Below are positions 15,122-23,000 of a stretch of 31,685 bases of DNA, one piece after another. A model generated the notes under the pieces. That model was not told the origin of the DNA. It saw only the letters and a program-made list of their open reading frames with translations, and did no database searches. The stretch lies in assembly GCA_964383905.1 (NCBI GenBank), contig CAYLJO010000050.1, forward strand, positions 1 through 31,685, in the 5' to 3' direction. The DNA comes from CAYLJO01 sp964383905 (GTDB lineage Bacteria > Acidobacteriota > Blastocatellia > Pyrinomonadales > Pyrinomonadaceae). The position numbers and the translations under genes were made by a program. The stretch's first letter is position 1, and each line of letters begins with the position of its first letter.

Positions 15122-16357
15122 CTAAATTGGCAAATTCATCAAGGAGAGTTGTACGACTGTTTCAACATGATGGGTTTGCGGGAACATATCAAATGCGGCG
15201 ATGGAGTCAGGCTTATATCCGTTGCCGACCAGTTCTTTGAGGTCGCGCGCGAGCGTTGAGGGCTCGCATGAGACATAGGCGATGCGCTGAGGACGCAGAG
15301 CGATGATCCCACCAATTGCTCCCGGTTCTGCGCCCGCGCGTGGCGGGTCGAGGAGTACGAAATCGACGGGCGCAAGTCGGTTCGCGTTCTCATTTAACCA
15401 CCCGCCGACCTTTGCGCATTCAACCGTGGCGTTTGAGACACCTGCGCCTTCGATATTGCACCGCGCGTAAGCGATTGCTGTCGCATCCGCTTCGACGCCG
15501 ACGACGCACGAGAACTTTCGCGCGAGCGGTAAGGTGAAAAGCCCTGCGCCGCAGTAGAGATCAACGGCCGTGTCTCCCTGTGCGTTGTCGAGCGCGGCAT
15601 CGATCAGCGAGGCAAGCAGCTGATGATTGATCTGAAAAAAAGCTTCGGCGCTGAAGTGGTAACGATGGTCTCCGATGGTGCGGCTCGTCTCGAGGGGGAT
15701 GTCGCCGGTGGGCGGCACCAGCGCCGGGCCATCATCCCCCGCTACCGCCTGAAACTCCACGGCCTCTTCCGGCAGCGTGTGGGCCAGCATTCGTTCGCGC
15801 AAATGGCTCAGCGTCTCTTGCAGCGCGGGAACGAGGACGGGGCACTCCGCCGCGTCGCACACGCGATGCGAGCCGCGCTCGAAATAGCCGAGGCGACTCT
15901 TGCGGGGATCGAATTGCCACTGTGCGCGCGAGCGGTAATGCCACGCGTGCGGTGAGGCGATGATCGGTATGTCGCCGGGTATCTCAATGCCCGCGATACG
16001 ACGGAGACAATCGCGTATGATCCCGACTTTGGCGGCCAGCTGCGCTTCGTAACTCAACTGCTGAAAATCGCAGCCGCCACAGCGTCCGAAGTAGGGGCAT
16101 GGCGGCTCGACGCGCGCGGGCGAAGGCTCGATGATCTCCACGATTGAAGCGAACGACGTTTTGCCACGGACGCGTTCGATGCGCACGCGGGCGCGATCCT
16201 CGGGCGCCGCGAGCGCGACCAGCAGCGTCTGCCCGTTGGCGTGCGCGAGGCCAGCGCCGCCCGGCAAAATGCGCTCGATCAAGACTTCATCCGTCACGCC
16301 GATGGCTGTTTGATCCGAAACGTCATGCCTGCGTCTGCGCCCTTTTGGTTTGCTCAT
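15122..16357 (-). CDS. rlmD: 23S rRNA (uracil-C5)-methyltransferase, RlmD/RumA family
   Basis: Methylates a uridine of 23S rRNA using S-adenosylmethionine. An N-terminal TRAM domain (residues about 18-78) is followed by an iron-sulfur cluster site with Cys87, Cys93 and Cys96 in CPYFGRCGGC and a fourth Cys in CDAAECP (172). The SAM site is DLYCGAGLFTLPLA (266 onward). DPPRAG (337-342) and catalytic Cys364 in YVSCEPSTLARDL are typical, as is the end QTHHVETVVQL. The length of 411 aa fits. Which uridine (RlmD-, RlmC- or RlmCD-like) cannot be decided here. It is transcribed alone. Confidence 0.92.
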   Translation of the reverse strand: MSKPKGRRRRHDVSDQTAIGVTDEVLIERILPGGAGLAHANGQTLLVALAAPEDRARVRIERVRGKTSFASIVEIIEPSPARVEPPCPYFGRCGGCDFQQLSYEAQLAAKVGIIRDCLRRIAGIEIPGDIPIIASPHAWHYRSRAQWQFDPRKSRLGYFERGSHRVCDAAECPVLVPALQETLSHLRERMLAHTLPEEAVEFQAVAGDDGPALVPPTGDIPLETSRTIGDHRYHFSAEAFFQINHQLLASLIDAALDNAQGDTAVDLYCGAGLFTLPLARKFSCVVGVEADATAIAYARCNIEGAGVSNATVECAKVGGWLNENANRLAPVDFVLLDPPRAGAEPGAIGGIIALRPQRIAYVSCEPSTLARDLKELVGNGYKPDSIAAFDMFPQTHHVETVVQLSLMNLPI

Positions 16358-16390
16358 TATAATGGGTGTGACCGAGCCGCGAACAAAAGC

Positions 16391-16434
16391 TTTGAACCGC
16401 AGAGGACACAGAGGAAAAACAGAGGCACAGAGAG
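16391..16434 (+). repeat. Second CACAGAG-type dispersed repeat
   Basis: A stretch beginning TTTGAACCGCAGAGGACACA and ending GGCACAGAGAG is similar to the copy at 11130-11170. It lies in the 214-bp gap between the rlmD start and the hypothetical gene at 16572. The remainder of that gap shows no recognisable feature. Confidence 0.6.
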
Positions 16435-16571
16435 AAATATCGTCGCACGCATATGCATACCGCTATAGTGGTTACTTCCATGCAGCTTTGCAGACAAGAG
16501 GTCTCACGCAAAGGTCTCAAGCCCTACTTCCGTATATGATGATTGTAATTCCTTTTATCATCGCGAGCGAG

Positions 16572-17309
16572 TCAGAGGTAGAACAGGCTGAGACGGGGCA
16601 CGCCGTAGTGGTCGCGCAGGCGTTTTAGCACCAGATTGTCCAGAGTTTGTTCGTAGGTGGCGCGTTCCATGCGGTTACGAAAGGGATGCAGTTGTGTTTC
16701 CGCCTCGGAGCGCGCGGCGGCGAGGTCGGCGGGCGAAAGGCCGGCGCGCAACGCATCGTCCAGTAGTTTTTCGAGGCCGGCGAGAGATTCCTCCAGTTTT
16801 TCAGCGTCCGGGCGGGCGCTTGAGCCGAAATCTTCTTCCAGACCTTTAAGTCGCCTGGCGGCACGCGAGAAAGCATCGGAAAGCTGATCCGCGCGCACCT
16901 TCCGTCGCCTGGAGCAGATTTGCATGAGCGCAGCACGAGCGCGTGCAAGATGTTCGAGGATGATCGCGCGTGGGAACGGCAGGTGCACATCTTCATCCAC
17001 CCGTTGCCCGGCAGAGCCATCGCCATTGGTGTGCTCTTTGCCGGAGCCAAGCTGTGCCTCGCGCCATTCGGCAAACTGCGCCTCGACCTCCTCCTGGCAG
17101 TACAGGAGTGTTTTGACGCTGCGCCGCCGTGGCTTGGCGTCATGCGAGTCGAACGCCCGCTCGATACCGCGCAGCGCGACATGCAGCGGCACGCCCATCT
17201 CCTTCCAGCTCTCGATCAAAGCCCAGTCCATCGGGCTGAGCAGTAGATGTTTGCCCCGGCGACGAATAAAAGTGTCTTCGATCTCGGTGAAATAATTAAA
17301 ATAGTTCAA
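16572..17309 (-). CDS. Conserved-looking hypothetical protein with helical C-terminus
   Basis: Function not recognised. The 245-aa protein has no signal peptide or membrane segment, so it is probably cytoplasmic. The N-terminal part MNYFNYFTEIEDTFIRRRG and LLSPMDWALIESWKEMGVPL followed by HVALRGIERAFD resembles a segment I associate with acidobacterial hypothetical proteins. The rest (about 120-235) is highly charged and predicted helical, with heptad-like LEESLAGLEKLLDDALRAG. It ends with LRDHYGVPRLSLFYL. It follows coaX by 51 nt on the same strand and is likely the last gene of the birA-coaX cluster. Confidence 0.75.
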   Translation of the reverse strand: MNYFNYFTEIEDTFIRRRGKHLLLSPMDWALIESWKEMGVPLHVALRGIERAFDSHDAKPRRRSVKTLLYCQEEVEAQFAEWREAQLGSGKEHTNGDGSAGQRVDEDVHLPFPRAIILEHLARARAALMQICSRRRKVRADQLSDAFSRAARRLKGLEEDFGSSARPDAEKLEESLAGLEKLLDDALRAGLSPADLAAARSEAETQLHPFRNRMERATYEQTLDNLVLKRLRDHYGVPRLSLFYL

Positions 17310-17332
17310 TCTGATAGTCTCAAGTCCAGGGA

Positions 17333-17380
17333 GTCTGGAGTCTAGAGAGTCAAAAAGACTTCAGACTTTAGACTCCAGAC
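17333..17380. repeat. Inverted repeat overlapping the coaX stop codon
   Basis: GTCTGGAGTCTA (17333-17344) and TAGACTCCAGAC (17369-17380) are perfect 12-bp inverted copies around a 24-nt loop that itself contains AGTC/GACT steps. The right arm encodes the last residues of CoaX. It may act as a terminator-like hairpin for coaX, or be a dispersed element. There is no T-tract. Confidence 0.5.
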
Positions 17381-18137
17381 TTCTTTCATAAACCAGTCTT
17401 AAGCCTTCGAGCGTGAGCGTGTCATCGATCGTTTCGATCAGTTCCGACCCGGTGGCGATGAGTGGAGCGAGGCCGCCCGTGGCAATCACCCGTGGAGCGC
17501 CGCCCAACTCCTGGCGCATCCTCTGCAGTATTCCATCGACGAGCCCGACATAGCCGTAGTACAGACCCGACTGCATGGCGCTGACGGTTGACGAGCCGAT
17601 CACGACGTGCGGCCGTTTGGTCTCAACACGCGGGAGCCGCGCCGCACGTTGAAAAAGCGCATCGGATGAGATCGTGATGCCGGGTGTGATGGCGCCGCCC
17701 AAATACTGTCCCTCCGCGTTGATCGCATTGAATGTCGTCGCCGTGCCGAAGTCGACCACAATGCATGGGGCGCCGTACTTATGAATCGCGGCCACAGCGT
17801 CGACAATGCGGTCTGCGCCGACATCCGAGGGCGGATCGTAAAGGATCGGCAGGCCGGTATCGGTCTCGTGATCGATGAAGAGGGGCGTGCGCCCGAAATA
17901 TACTTCCGACATCCTTTTCAAAGTGTAATTAAGAGGCGGGACGACCGAAGCGATGGCAACCGCATCGATCGCTTTGAAATCTATCCCGGCCAACTGGAAC
18001 AGGTTGCGGGAGTGTACGCCGTATTCATCCACCGTGCGATCCCTGGCGGTCGTCAAACGCCAGTGTATGATGAGCCGTTCGGCTTCGTACACACCGAGCG
18101 ACGTATTCGTGTTGCCAACGTCAATGACTAGAAGCAT
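17361..18137 (-). CDS. coaX: Type III pantothenate kinase CoaX
   Basis: First committed step of coenzyme A synthesis: phosphorylates pantothenate with ATP. The 258-aa protein has the ASKHA phosphate motif DVGNTNTSLGVYE (residues 6-18), GADRIVDAVAA, VVDFGTATTFNAI and GGAITPGI, all diagnostic of CoaX. The start overlaps the 3' end of the glycosyltransferase gene by 17 nt, implying co-transcription. The last residues SLESKV and the stop lie in the arm of an inverted repeat, so the C-terminus may have been rewritten by a repeat. The family's catalytic residues are intact. Confidence 0.96.
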   Translation of the reverse strand: MLLVIDVGNTNTSLGVYEAERLIIHWRLTTARDRTVDEYGVHSRNLFQLAGIDFKAIDAVAIASVVPPLNYTLKRMSEVYFGRTPLFIDHETDTGLPILYDPPSDVGADRIVDAVAAIHKYGAPCIVVDFGTATTFNAINAEGQYLGGAITPGITISSDALFQRAARLPRVETKRPHVVIGSSTVSAMQSGLYYGYVGLVDGILQRMRQELGGAPRVIATGGLAPLIATGSELIETIDDTLTLEGLRLVYERSLESKV

Positions 18138-19455
18138 AAATCAATTGCTCTTCGTGCGGCCCCGGCCCTCCCATTTTTGATAGCAGCTCTTCGATCAAGT
18201 CGCAGGCGGAGCGGGCGCCGTCCTCGCTTCGGACACGCCGCGCCACCTCGGCAGCCTTCATGGCGTAACTCGGATCATCCAATAATATGCTTAATTCTTT
18301 CGCGGCGCGCGCGGCTGTGTAACGCGGGCGGGGGACCGCCCGGCCCACGCCGAGCCGTGCCACCCGCGCGGCATTGTCGGGCTGATCATGGCTGTAGGGG
18401 ACAACCAGCATGGGCTTGCCCGCGCGCAATGATTGTGCGGTCGTGCCGATGCCGCCCTGATGCACCACTGCGCTGGCGCGCGGCAAAATCTCTCCGTAGG
18501 GCGCGTAGTCGAAGGCCACGATATTATCAGGTAACGGCTCGGGCGGAAGGTTACGCGTATCGCCGACCAGCAGCACGGCGCGCCGCCCCAGCTTCCGGGC
18601 GGCGACAATGCTCTCGCGGTAAAAGTCGCCCGCGACCCAGACCGCCGACGAGCCTAAAGTAAACACGATGGGCGGTGGCCCGGCGTCGAGAAACCTCAAC
18701 AGATCCGATGAGATTCCCCGCTCGTCGCGACGGTCGTAAAAAGGGAAGCCTGTGATGTGCGTGTGCGGCGGCCAGTCGGGCTGCGGCCTGGCCAGTACGG
18801 AAGAGAACAATGCCAGCACCAGCTCGGGCGAGTGTTGGCCTTCAAACACCGGATGCCCTCCCGGCGGCAAACCGAGCTCGGCGCGCAGGCGACGAACCGG
18901 CTCGATCCACGGCTCAAGTCTCCGCCTGGCATAGCTGAAAAGCAAGCGGGCAATGACCGGACTGACGGCGGGCAGCTTAGAGAGAACAGACGGAAGAGGC
19001 ACGACCGGCGGATCGTAGATGGAGAAGAGCGAGGCCGGGGAGAGGACGGTTGAGGCCCAGGGGAGTTTCATCTTTTGCGCGACCAGCGGCCCGGCCAGCG
19101 TGATTGGATGCGTGATGAGAAGATCCGCGCCGCGCGCCGCTTCGCATAGATCATCGTAGCTGTCGCGCAGGTGAGGCGTAATCATTGTCTTGAAAATAAA
19201 TTCGGTCCCGGTCTTGGCATCCATCGCCTCACCGATCAATTCGACGGCCTGCTCGGGGGGAGGCAGATCGGGCCGGACCGGATGAAAGGTGATCCCGAGT
19301 GCCTCAACCTTTTCGCGGTAGAGCGGCAGGGTCGCAACGGCCGGCCGGTGACCACGAGCCTTTAATTCAAGCGCGACCGGCAAATAAGGATGAACATCGC
19401 CGAACGAGCCGAACGTCGTGATCACTATTCGTTTGCCTGAGCCATCCTGCGTCAT
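18121..19455 (-). CDS. UGT-like glycosyltransferase (GT-B fold)
   Basis: Transfers a sugar from a nucleotide donor to a small lipophilic acceptor; the acceptor is unknown. ATG 19455 was chosen (AGGGGAAA about 9 nt upstream) over the GTG at 19473. The N-terminal acceptor domain begins TTFGSFGDVHPYLPVALELK. The C-terminal donor domain carries VFTLGSSAVW and the PSPG-like VVHQGGIGTTAQSLRAGKPM with PYSHDQPDNAARV, characteristic of MGT/UGT enzymes such as those decorating macrolides or sterols. The length of 444 aa is usual. It lies between a thioesterase and coaX within the birA-coaX cluster, which is unusual. There is no membrane anchor. Confidence 0.9.
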   Translation of the reverse strand: MTQDGSGKRIVITTFGSFGDVHPYLPVALELKARGHRPAVATLPLYREKVEALGITFHPVRPDLPPPEQAVELIGEAMDAKTGTEFIFKTMITPHLRDSYDDLCEAARGADLLITHPITLAGPLVAQKMKLPWASTVLSPASLFSIYDPPVVPLPSVLSKLPAVSPVIARLLFSYARRRLEPWIEPVRRLRAELGLPPGGHPVFEGQHSPELVLALFSSVLARPQPDWPPHTHITGFPFYDRRDERGISSDLLRFLDAGPPPIVFTLGSSAVWVAGDFYRESIVAARKLGRRAVLLVGDTRNLPPEPLPDNIVAFDYAPYGEILPRASAVVHQGGIGTTAQSLRAGKPMLVVPYSHDQPDNAARVARLGVGRAVPRPRYTAARAAKELSILLDDPSYAMKAAEVARRVRSEDGARSACDLIEELLSKMGGPGPHEEQLIYASSH

Positions 19456-19478
19456 TATTAATTTCCCCTGCACGTGCC

Positions 19479-19907
19479 TCAGGCTTGAGGTTGCTGGATA
19501 AGCACCGAACCCTTTCCTTCGAAAATCGCGCGCACTTCGTCCGGTAATACCGTCGGTTTGCCGGTCAGCGAATCAACCAGTACACCGACCTGTTTTGCTT
19601 CGGAGACGAGGAGCCCTTCACGATTACAAAAGTCCGCGAGCATCGCCACCGATGCCCGCCCAATCTCGGCGACGCGCATCCGGCCCCGGCAGTGATCGAG
19701 AAATCTGAGCGGCGCGCGGTAATCGATTTCCGTGCGCACGAGGACGAGCACCAGATTGCGCTCGAACAAGACGCGCGTGAGGGCGTGTTGCCGGAGAAGC
19801 TCCTCGCGCAAATCTTCCAGCCAGCGCACATAGACGATATTGCTGACGATTCCGGCCATATCAATATCATACTGGCGGATCGTCAAGTCGATCTGTGTTT
19901 CGATCAA
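19479..19907 (-). CDS. 4-hydroxybenzoyl-CoA-thioesterase-fold acyl-CoA thioesterase
   Basis: Predicted to hydrolyse acyl-CoA thioesters in the cytoplasm. The 142-aa single hot-dog domain starts IRQYDIDMAGIVSNIVYVRW, in which Asp16 matches the catalytic Asp of the YbgC/FadM group, followed by an E/L-rich helix (LEDLREELLRQH). The strands VLVLVRTEIDYRAPLRFLD and GRASVAMLADF are typical. It is 6 nt after birA and 23 nt before the glycosyltransferase start, so it is probably in the same operon. The substrate is unknown; proximity to coaX suggests a CoA-metabolism theme. Confidence 0.87.
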   Translation of the reverse strand: MIETQIDLTIRQYDIDMAGIVSNIVYVRWLEDLREELLRQHALTRVLFERNLVLVLVRTEIDYRAPLRFLDHCRGRMRVAEIGRASVAMLADFCNREGLLVSEAKQVGVLVDSLTGKPTVLPDEVRAIFEGKGSVLIQQPQA

Positions 19908-19913
19908 AACTGC

Positions 19914-20672
19914 TCAGGCTCCTTCCGTTTGCCGTAAGGCCATGACGTCTCCGGCGCGCACTATTCTGATTTGCCCAGCGTCCGTTTCTACACGTAAAGC
20001 GCCATCTCTTTCAAGCCCGCGCGTCGTGCCTTCGAAAGTCTCCTTATCGAGTGAAACGCGCACGCGCTTTCCCTCGGCGTAAGAGGAGCGCGAGATCCAC
20101 TCTAGCAGTGTTTGCTCTACGCCGCCTATCTCCTGAAGCGTTCCGTAATGCCGTTCGAGGGCATGTGTCAGGGCGAGGAGCAGTTCCTCCACTTCTGGCG
20201 CTTTTCCGGTGACGGATTCGACGGAAGTGGCGACATCGCGGAGTGCCGTCGGAGCAGCATGGTCGCGCAGGTTGATGCCAATGCCGAGGATCACCGCGCG
20301 TCCCTGCTCAGTCTCGATGGCTTCGGCGAGGATGCCGCACAGTTTGCGACCTTCCGCGTAGACGTCGTTGGGCCATTTAATATCGGTTTGCAGAGCGCAC
20401 GCGTCCCGCAGCGCATCGGCACAGGCCACCGCGGCCATGAGAGTAATTAACGGCCACGCGGCGACGTCCAGGCGCGGGCGCAGAACAATACTGAAGTAAA
20501 GGCCGGCGTCCACGGGCGATGCCCACACGCGTTGCTGACGACCACGCCCCTGTGTCTGCTCGCGGGCAACGACGCAAAGCCCTTCGGGAGCGCCGCGCAT
20601 CGCCTGTTGCGCGGCCTCCGTGTTAGTTGAAGGTAATGAATCAAATCTCAGTATTGTCGGACGCAAAACCAT
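19914..20672 (-). CDS. birA: Biotin-[acetyl-CoA-carboxylase] ligase BirA (no repressor domain)
   Basis: Activates biotin with ATP and attaches it to the biotin carboxyl carrier protein. ATG 20672 was chosen because the family N-terminus begins here (RPTILRFDSLPSTNTEA); the open frame upstream runs through an inverted repeat and has no family character. The biotinyl-AMP loop GRGRQQRVW is at residues 42-50, KWPNDVY at 99-105 and GRKLCGILAE at 108-117. A C-terminal SH3-like domain (YAEGKRVRVSL) is present. At 252 aa it lacks the N-terminal DNA-binding domain of E. coli BirA, so it is a monofunctional (group I) ligase. First gene of the birA-coaX cluster. Confidence 0.95.
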   Translation of the reverse strand: MVLRPTILRFDSLPSTNTEAAQQAMRGAPEGLCVVAREQTQGRGRQQRVWASPVDAGLYFSIVLRPRLDVAAWPLITLMAAVACADALRDACALQTDIKWPNDVYAEGRKLCGILAEAIETEQGRAVILGIGINLRDHAAPTALRDVATSVESVTGKAPEVEELLLALTHALERHYGTLQEIGGVEQTLLEWISRSSYAEGKRVRVSLDKETFEGTTRGLERDGALRVETDAGQIRIVRAGDVMALRQTEGA

Positions 20673-20683
20673 AAAGATCAAAG

Positions 20684-20750
20684 TGTGAACACGGAACGAT
20701 GAATGATGAATGTAGGCTTTTACTTCATCGTTCATCATTCCGCGTTCATC
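20684..20750. repeat. Imperfect 27-bp inverted repeat between mtnC and birA
   Basis: Arms 20684-20710 and 20724-20750 are reverse complements at 22 of 27 positions around a 13-nt loop. Each is built of the simple unit GATGAA with a GAAC-CGGAA core. This looks like a REP- or MITE-like hairpin element. It may end mtnC-side transcription or lie in the birA leader. No T-tract. Confidence 0.6.
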
Positions 20751-20824
20751 ATTTCGGAAGCGGTTGTGGCAAATTGGTGAGCGCGTAGGCGAGCACGGCC
20801 ATGACGGCGGCGTTTTCCGCCAGC

Positions 20825-21607
20825 TCACGTGGGCCTCTCCGGCCCGCTGTGGTTGATCTCTTCACCTGGAGCAAAATCAACTTCATCGAAGGTGTGAACG
20901 ACCGGGTGCGTACAGGAAGCCGGGTGCGGCCGGCCAGGCCGCACACAGAGGGCCGTCCGCATGCCTGCGAGCTGTGCGGCATCCAGCTCGGCGATGACGT
21001 CGGACAGGAAGAGAATTTCTGACGGCGGCAGCCTGATCTCATTAGCGATGCGGCGATAACTGCCGGCCTCCGTCTTGGCTCCGATGGTCATGTCGAAATA
21101 GCTACGAATAAATTTGGTAAGGTCACCCGCCGTCGTGTTGGCGAAAAGCAATTTTTGCGCGAGGACGCTGCCCGAGGAAAAAATGGCGATCTCTTTCCGC
21201 TGACGGGACCATCGCGCAAAGGCCGGCGGCACGTCGGCGAAAACCTGGCCGCGTAATTCTCCGGTCCGATAGCCTGCCTCCCAGATCTTGCCCTGAAGTG
21301 ACTTCAGGGCGGTGGACTTGCGGTCCCGGTCCATCAGCCAGTAAACGTAGGCCACGACCGACTCCACCTGCGAGTCAATCGAGCGGTCTGTCCAAACGGG
21401 AGGCCCCATCTTTTTTTGCACGTCCATGGCGTGCTCCTCCCGCAATCCGTTGAGGGCGGCGCGGACCTCGTCGGTATGGTGGTACTGTTGAATAAATTCT
21501 CTGACGTGATCACGGGCGTAAGGGAAGAGAACCTCGTAAACGAAGTCGATGGGTGTAGTGGTACCTTCGATATCCAGCAGGACGGCGCTAGCTTGCGTTT
21601 CAAGCAT
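20825..21607 (-). CDS. mtnC: Enolase-phosphatase E1 (acireductone synthase) MtnC
   Basis: Methionine salvage: converts 2,3-diketo-5-methylthiopentyl-1-phosphate to the acireductone by enolisation and dephosphorylation. ATG 21607 was chosen because the HAD motif I, LLDIEGTTTPIDFVYEVLFP, starts at about residue 10, as in known E1 enzymes; the frame is open upstream but overlaps mtnD. Motif II is IFSSGSVLAQKLLF. The last motif is EILFLSDVIAELDAA, where most HAD enzymes have DD or D-x-x-x-D. The length of 260 aa is slightly long, with a polar tail. It starts 13 nt after the mtnD stop. Confidence 0.94.
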   Translation of the reverse strand: MLETQASAVLLDIEGTTTPIDFVYEVLFPYARDHVREFIQQYHHTDEVRAALNGLREEHAMDVQKKMGPPVWTDRSIDSQVESVVAYVYWLMDRDRKSTALKSLQGKIWEAGYRTGELRGQVFADVPPAFARWSRQRKEIAIFSSGSVLAQKLLFANTTAGDLTKFIRSYFDMTIGAKTEAGSYRRIANEIRLPPSEILFLSDVIAELDAAQLAGMRTALCVRPGRPHPASCTHPVVHTFDEVDFAPGEEINHSGPERPT

Positions 21608-21620
21608 GGGAAAAAGTTGA

Positions 21621-22187
21621 TCAACCCAGAGCAGGTTGGCGCGGGATATACGCCGGGCCCAGGCATAGCGGCTGATATCTCCGATCCACCCCGCTGCCTG
21701 TGTACCGTGGCACCCAGCCCGCGGGGTCTTTGAACAAGCGGATTGCCCGTATCTCGCGATCAAGGCAGAGGTCGAACCAGTGCTGCGTCCCCGGCGGTAC
21801 GCGGATCAAATCGCCGGCTTCCACCTCGACGGCGATCACCGGCCCCTGACGCGGTCGGATATGAAACACACCGCGGCCACGAATGATAAAGCGCACTTCG
21901 TCCTCATCGTGGCAGTGCTCACGATTAAATTTAGCCAGCATCTCTTCCAGCCCCGGCGTCTGCCGGTTGACGTCAATTACGTCGGCGGTTACGTAACCCC
22001 CGCGTGCTTTAAGCTCTTCGATCTCAGTCCCGTAGGCGGAGAGGATGTCCTCGGCTCCCGCGTCCGGCGCTACAGGGCGCGCCGGACTCCATCGCCCATA
22101 CTCGATTCCGATGCTCTCCAGATATTGGCCGATCTCTTTATGATCATGCAGTGTCCGATCCTCGTCGGGGACTCTTACAATGGCCAT
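21621..22187 (-). CDS. mtnD: Acireductone dioxygenase MtnD
   Basis: Cupin metalloenzyme of methionine salvage that oxidises the acireductone to the 2-keto acid precursor of methionine plus formate (Fe form), or off-pathway with CO (Ni form). Metal ligands are all visible: His91 and His93 in EHCHDEDEVRF, Glu97, and His136 in PPGTQHWFD. The opening MAIVRVPDEDRTLHDHKEIG and YGRWSP are typical. The length of 188 aa is normal. It lies between mtnB and mtnC, 64 nt after the mtnB stop. Confidence 0.95.
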   Translation of the reverse strand: MAIVRVPDEDRTLHDHKEIGQYLESIGIEYGRWSPARPVAPDAGAEDILSAYGTEIEELKARGGYVTADVIDVNRQTPGLEEMLAKFNREHCHDEDEVRFIIRGRGVFHIRPRQGPVIAVEVEAGDLIRVPPGTQHWFDLCLDREIRAIRLFKDPAGWVPRYTGSGVDRRYQPLCLGPAYIPRQPALG

Positions 22188-22251
22188 AGCTCTTTCCCTC
22201 CCGGCGCCTCACGTCGGCCGAGCCACCTTTCCGGAGTTCACAACCTTAGAC

Positions 22252-22920
22252 CTACGCCCTTGAGTTGAGGCGCGTGCGTCCTATCACTTCGAACAGGAAC
22301 TCCAGGATCTCCGTGTGGCGTTTCGCCTCCGCGACGCTCTCGCCCCAGGTATAGAGTCCGTGCCGGCGCAGCAGGAACCCGTGTGAGTCAGGGTGCTGCT
22401 CTAATCTCTCTTCGACCGACCGGGCCAGCGCCACATAATCCTGAGAATTATCAATCACGGGCAGCCACTCCCGGTGTTGATGAGTATCCACACCTTTAAG
22501 GCCCTTGAGCATCTCGTAGCCTTCGATGAGAAAACCGCCTTCGCCGGCGTAGAGATCCGAGAGTATGGCGCTCCAAACCGAATGCGTATGCAAGACCGCT
22601 CCGGCCCCGCGCACGCGCACAACCGTCAGATGCAGTCTCGACTCATTAGAGGGTCGCCCGGACCCTTCAACGACGTTCCCGCCGGCGTCGATCTGCAGGA
22701 TGTGATCGGCCGTCAGCGCGCCTTTGTCCACCCCGCTGGCGGTGATTGCCAGCCTCAGTGACTCCGCATTCACGACGACGCTGAAGTTCCCGCTCGTTCC
22801 CAGCACCCAGCCCCGCCTGTAAAAATTCCGCCCAAGCTCGGTCAGAAGCGCAGCCGGCCCGGAGAAGCCTCCCGCCTCCCGCCGTTTCTCCGAACTGTTC
22901 TCACTCTCTGGCTTGGGCAT
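22252..22920 (-). CDS. mtnB: Methylthioribulose-1-phosphate dehydratase MtnB
   Basis: Class II aldolase-fold zinc enzyme; dehydrates methylthioribulose-1-phosphate in methionine salvage. Visible motifs are GTSGNFSVV, ITASGVDKGAL, SNESRLHLTV (catalytic Glu region, about 93), zinc ligands His111 and His113 in VLHTHSVWSA, and His187 in LLRRHGLYTWG. The length of 222 aa fits. The order mtnB-mtnD-mtnC is a compact salvage cluster; mtnA and mtnK are not in the window. Confidence 0.93.
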   Translation of the reverse strand: MPKPESENSSEKRREAGGFSGPAALLTELGRNFYRRGWVLGTSGNFSVVVNAESLRLAITASGVDKGALTADHILQIDAGGNVVEGSGRPSNESRLHLTVVRVRGAGAVLHTHSVWSAILSDLYAGEGGFLIEGYEMLKGLKGVDTHQHREWLPVIDNSQDYVALARSVEERLEQHPDSHGFLLRRHGLYTWGESVAEAKRHTEILEFLFEVIGRTRLNSRA

Positions 22921-23000
22921 TGCTCTATCGGAATCACCATTCTAGCCGTCTTCTACCGGATGCGCCAGAGTATGTATTGGAAAGCGTTCAGATAAGGCCA

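Noticed and set aside
20673..20828. 52-codon N-terminal extension of BirA
   Set aside because: It runs through an imperfect inverted repeat and lacks family similarity; ATG 20672 begins the conserved ligase domain.
21608..21763. 52-codon N-terminal extension of MtnC overlapping mtnD
   Set aside because: E1 enzymes begin about ten residues before the DIEGTT motif, which matches ATG 21607. I also considered a frameshift at the end of mtnD, but all metal ligands are intact and the mtnD tail is plausible as it stands.
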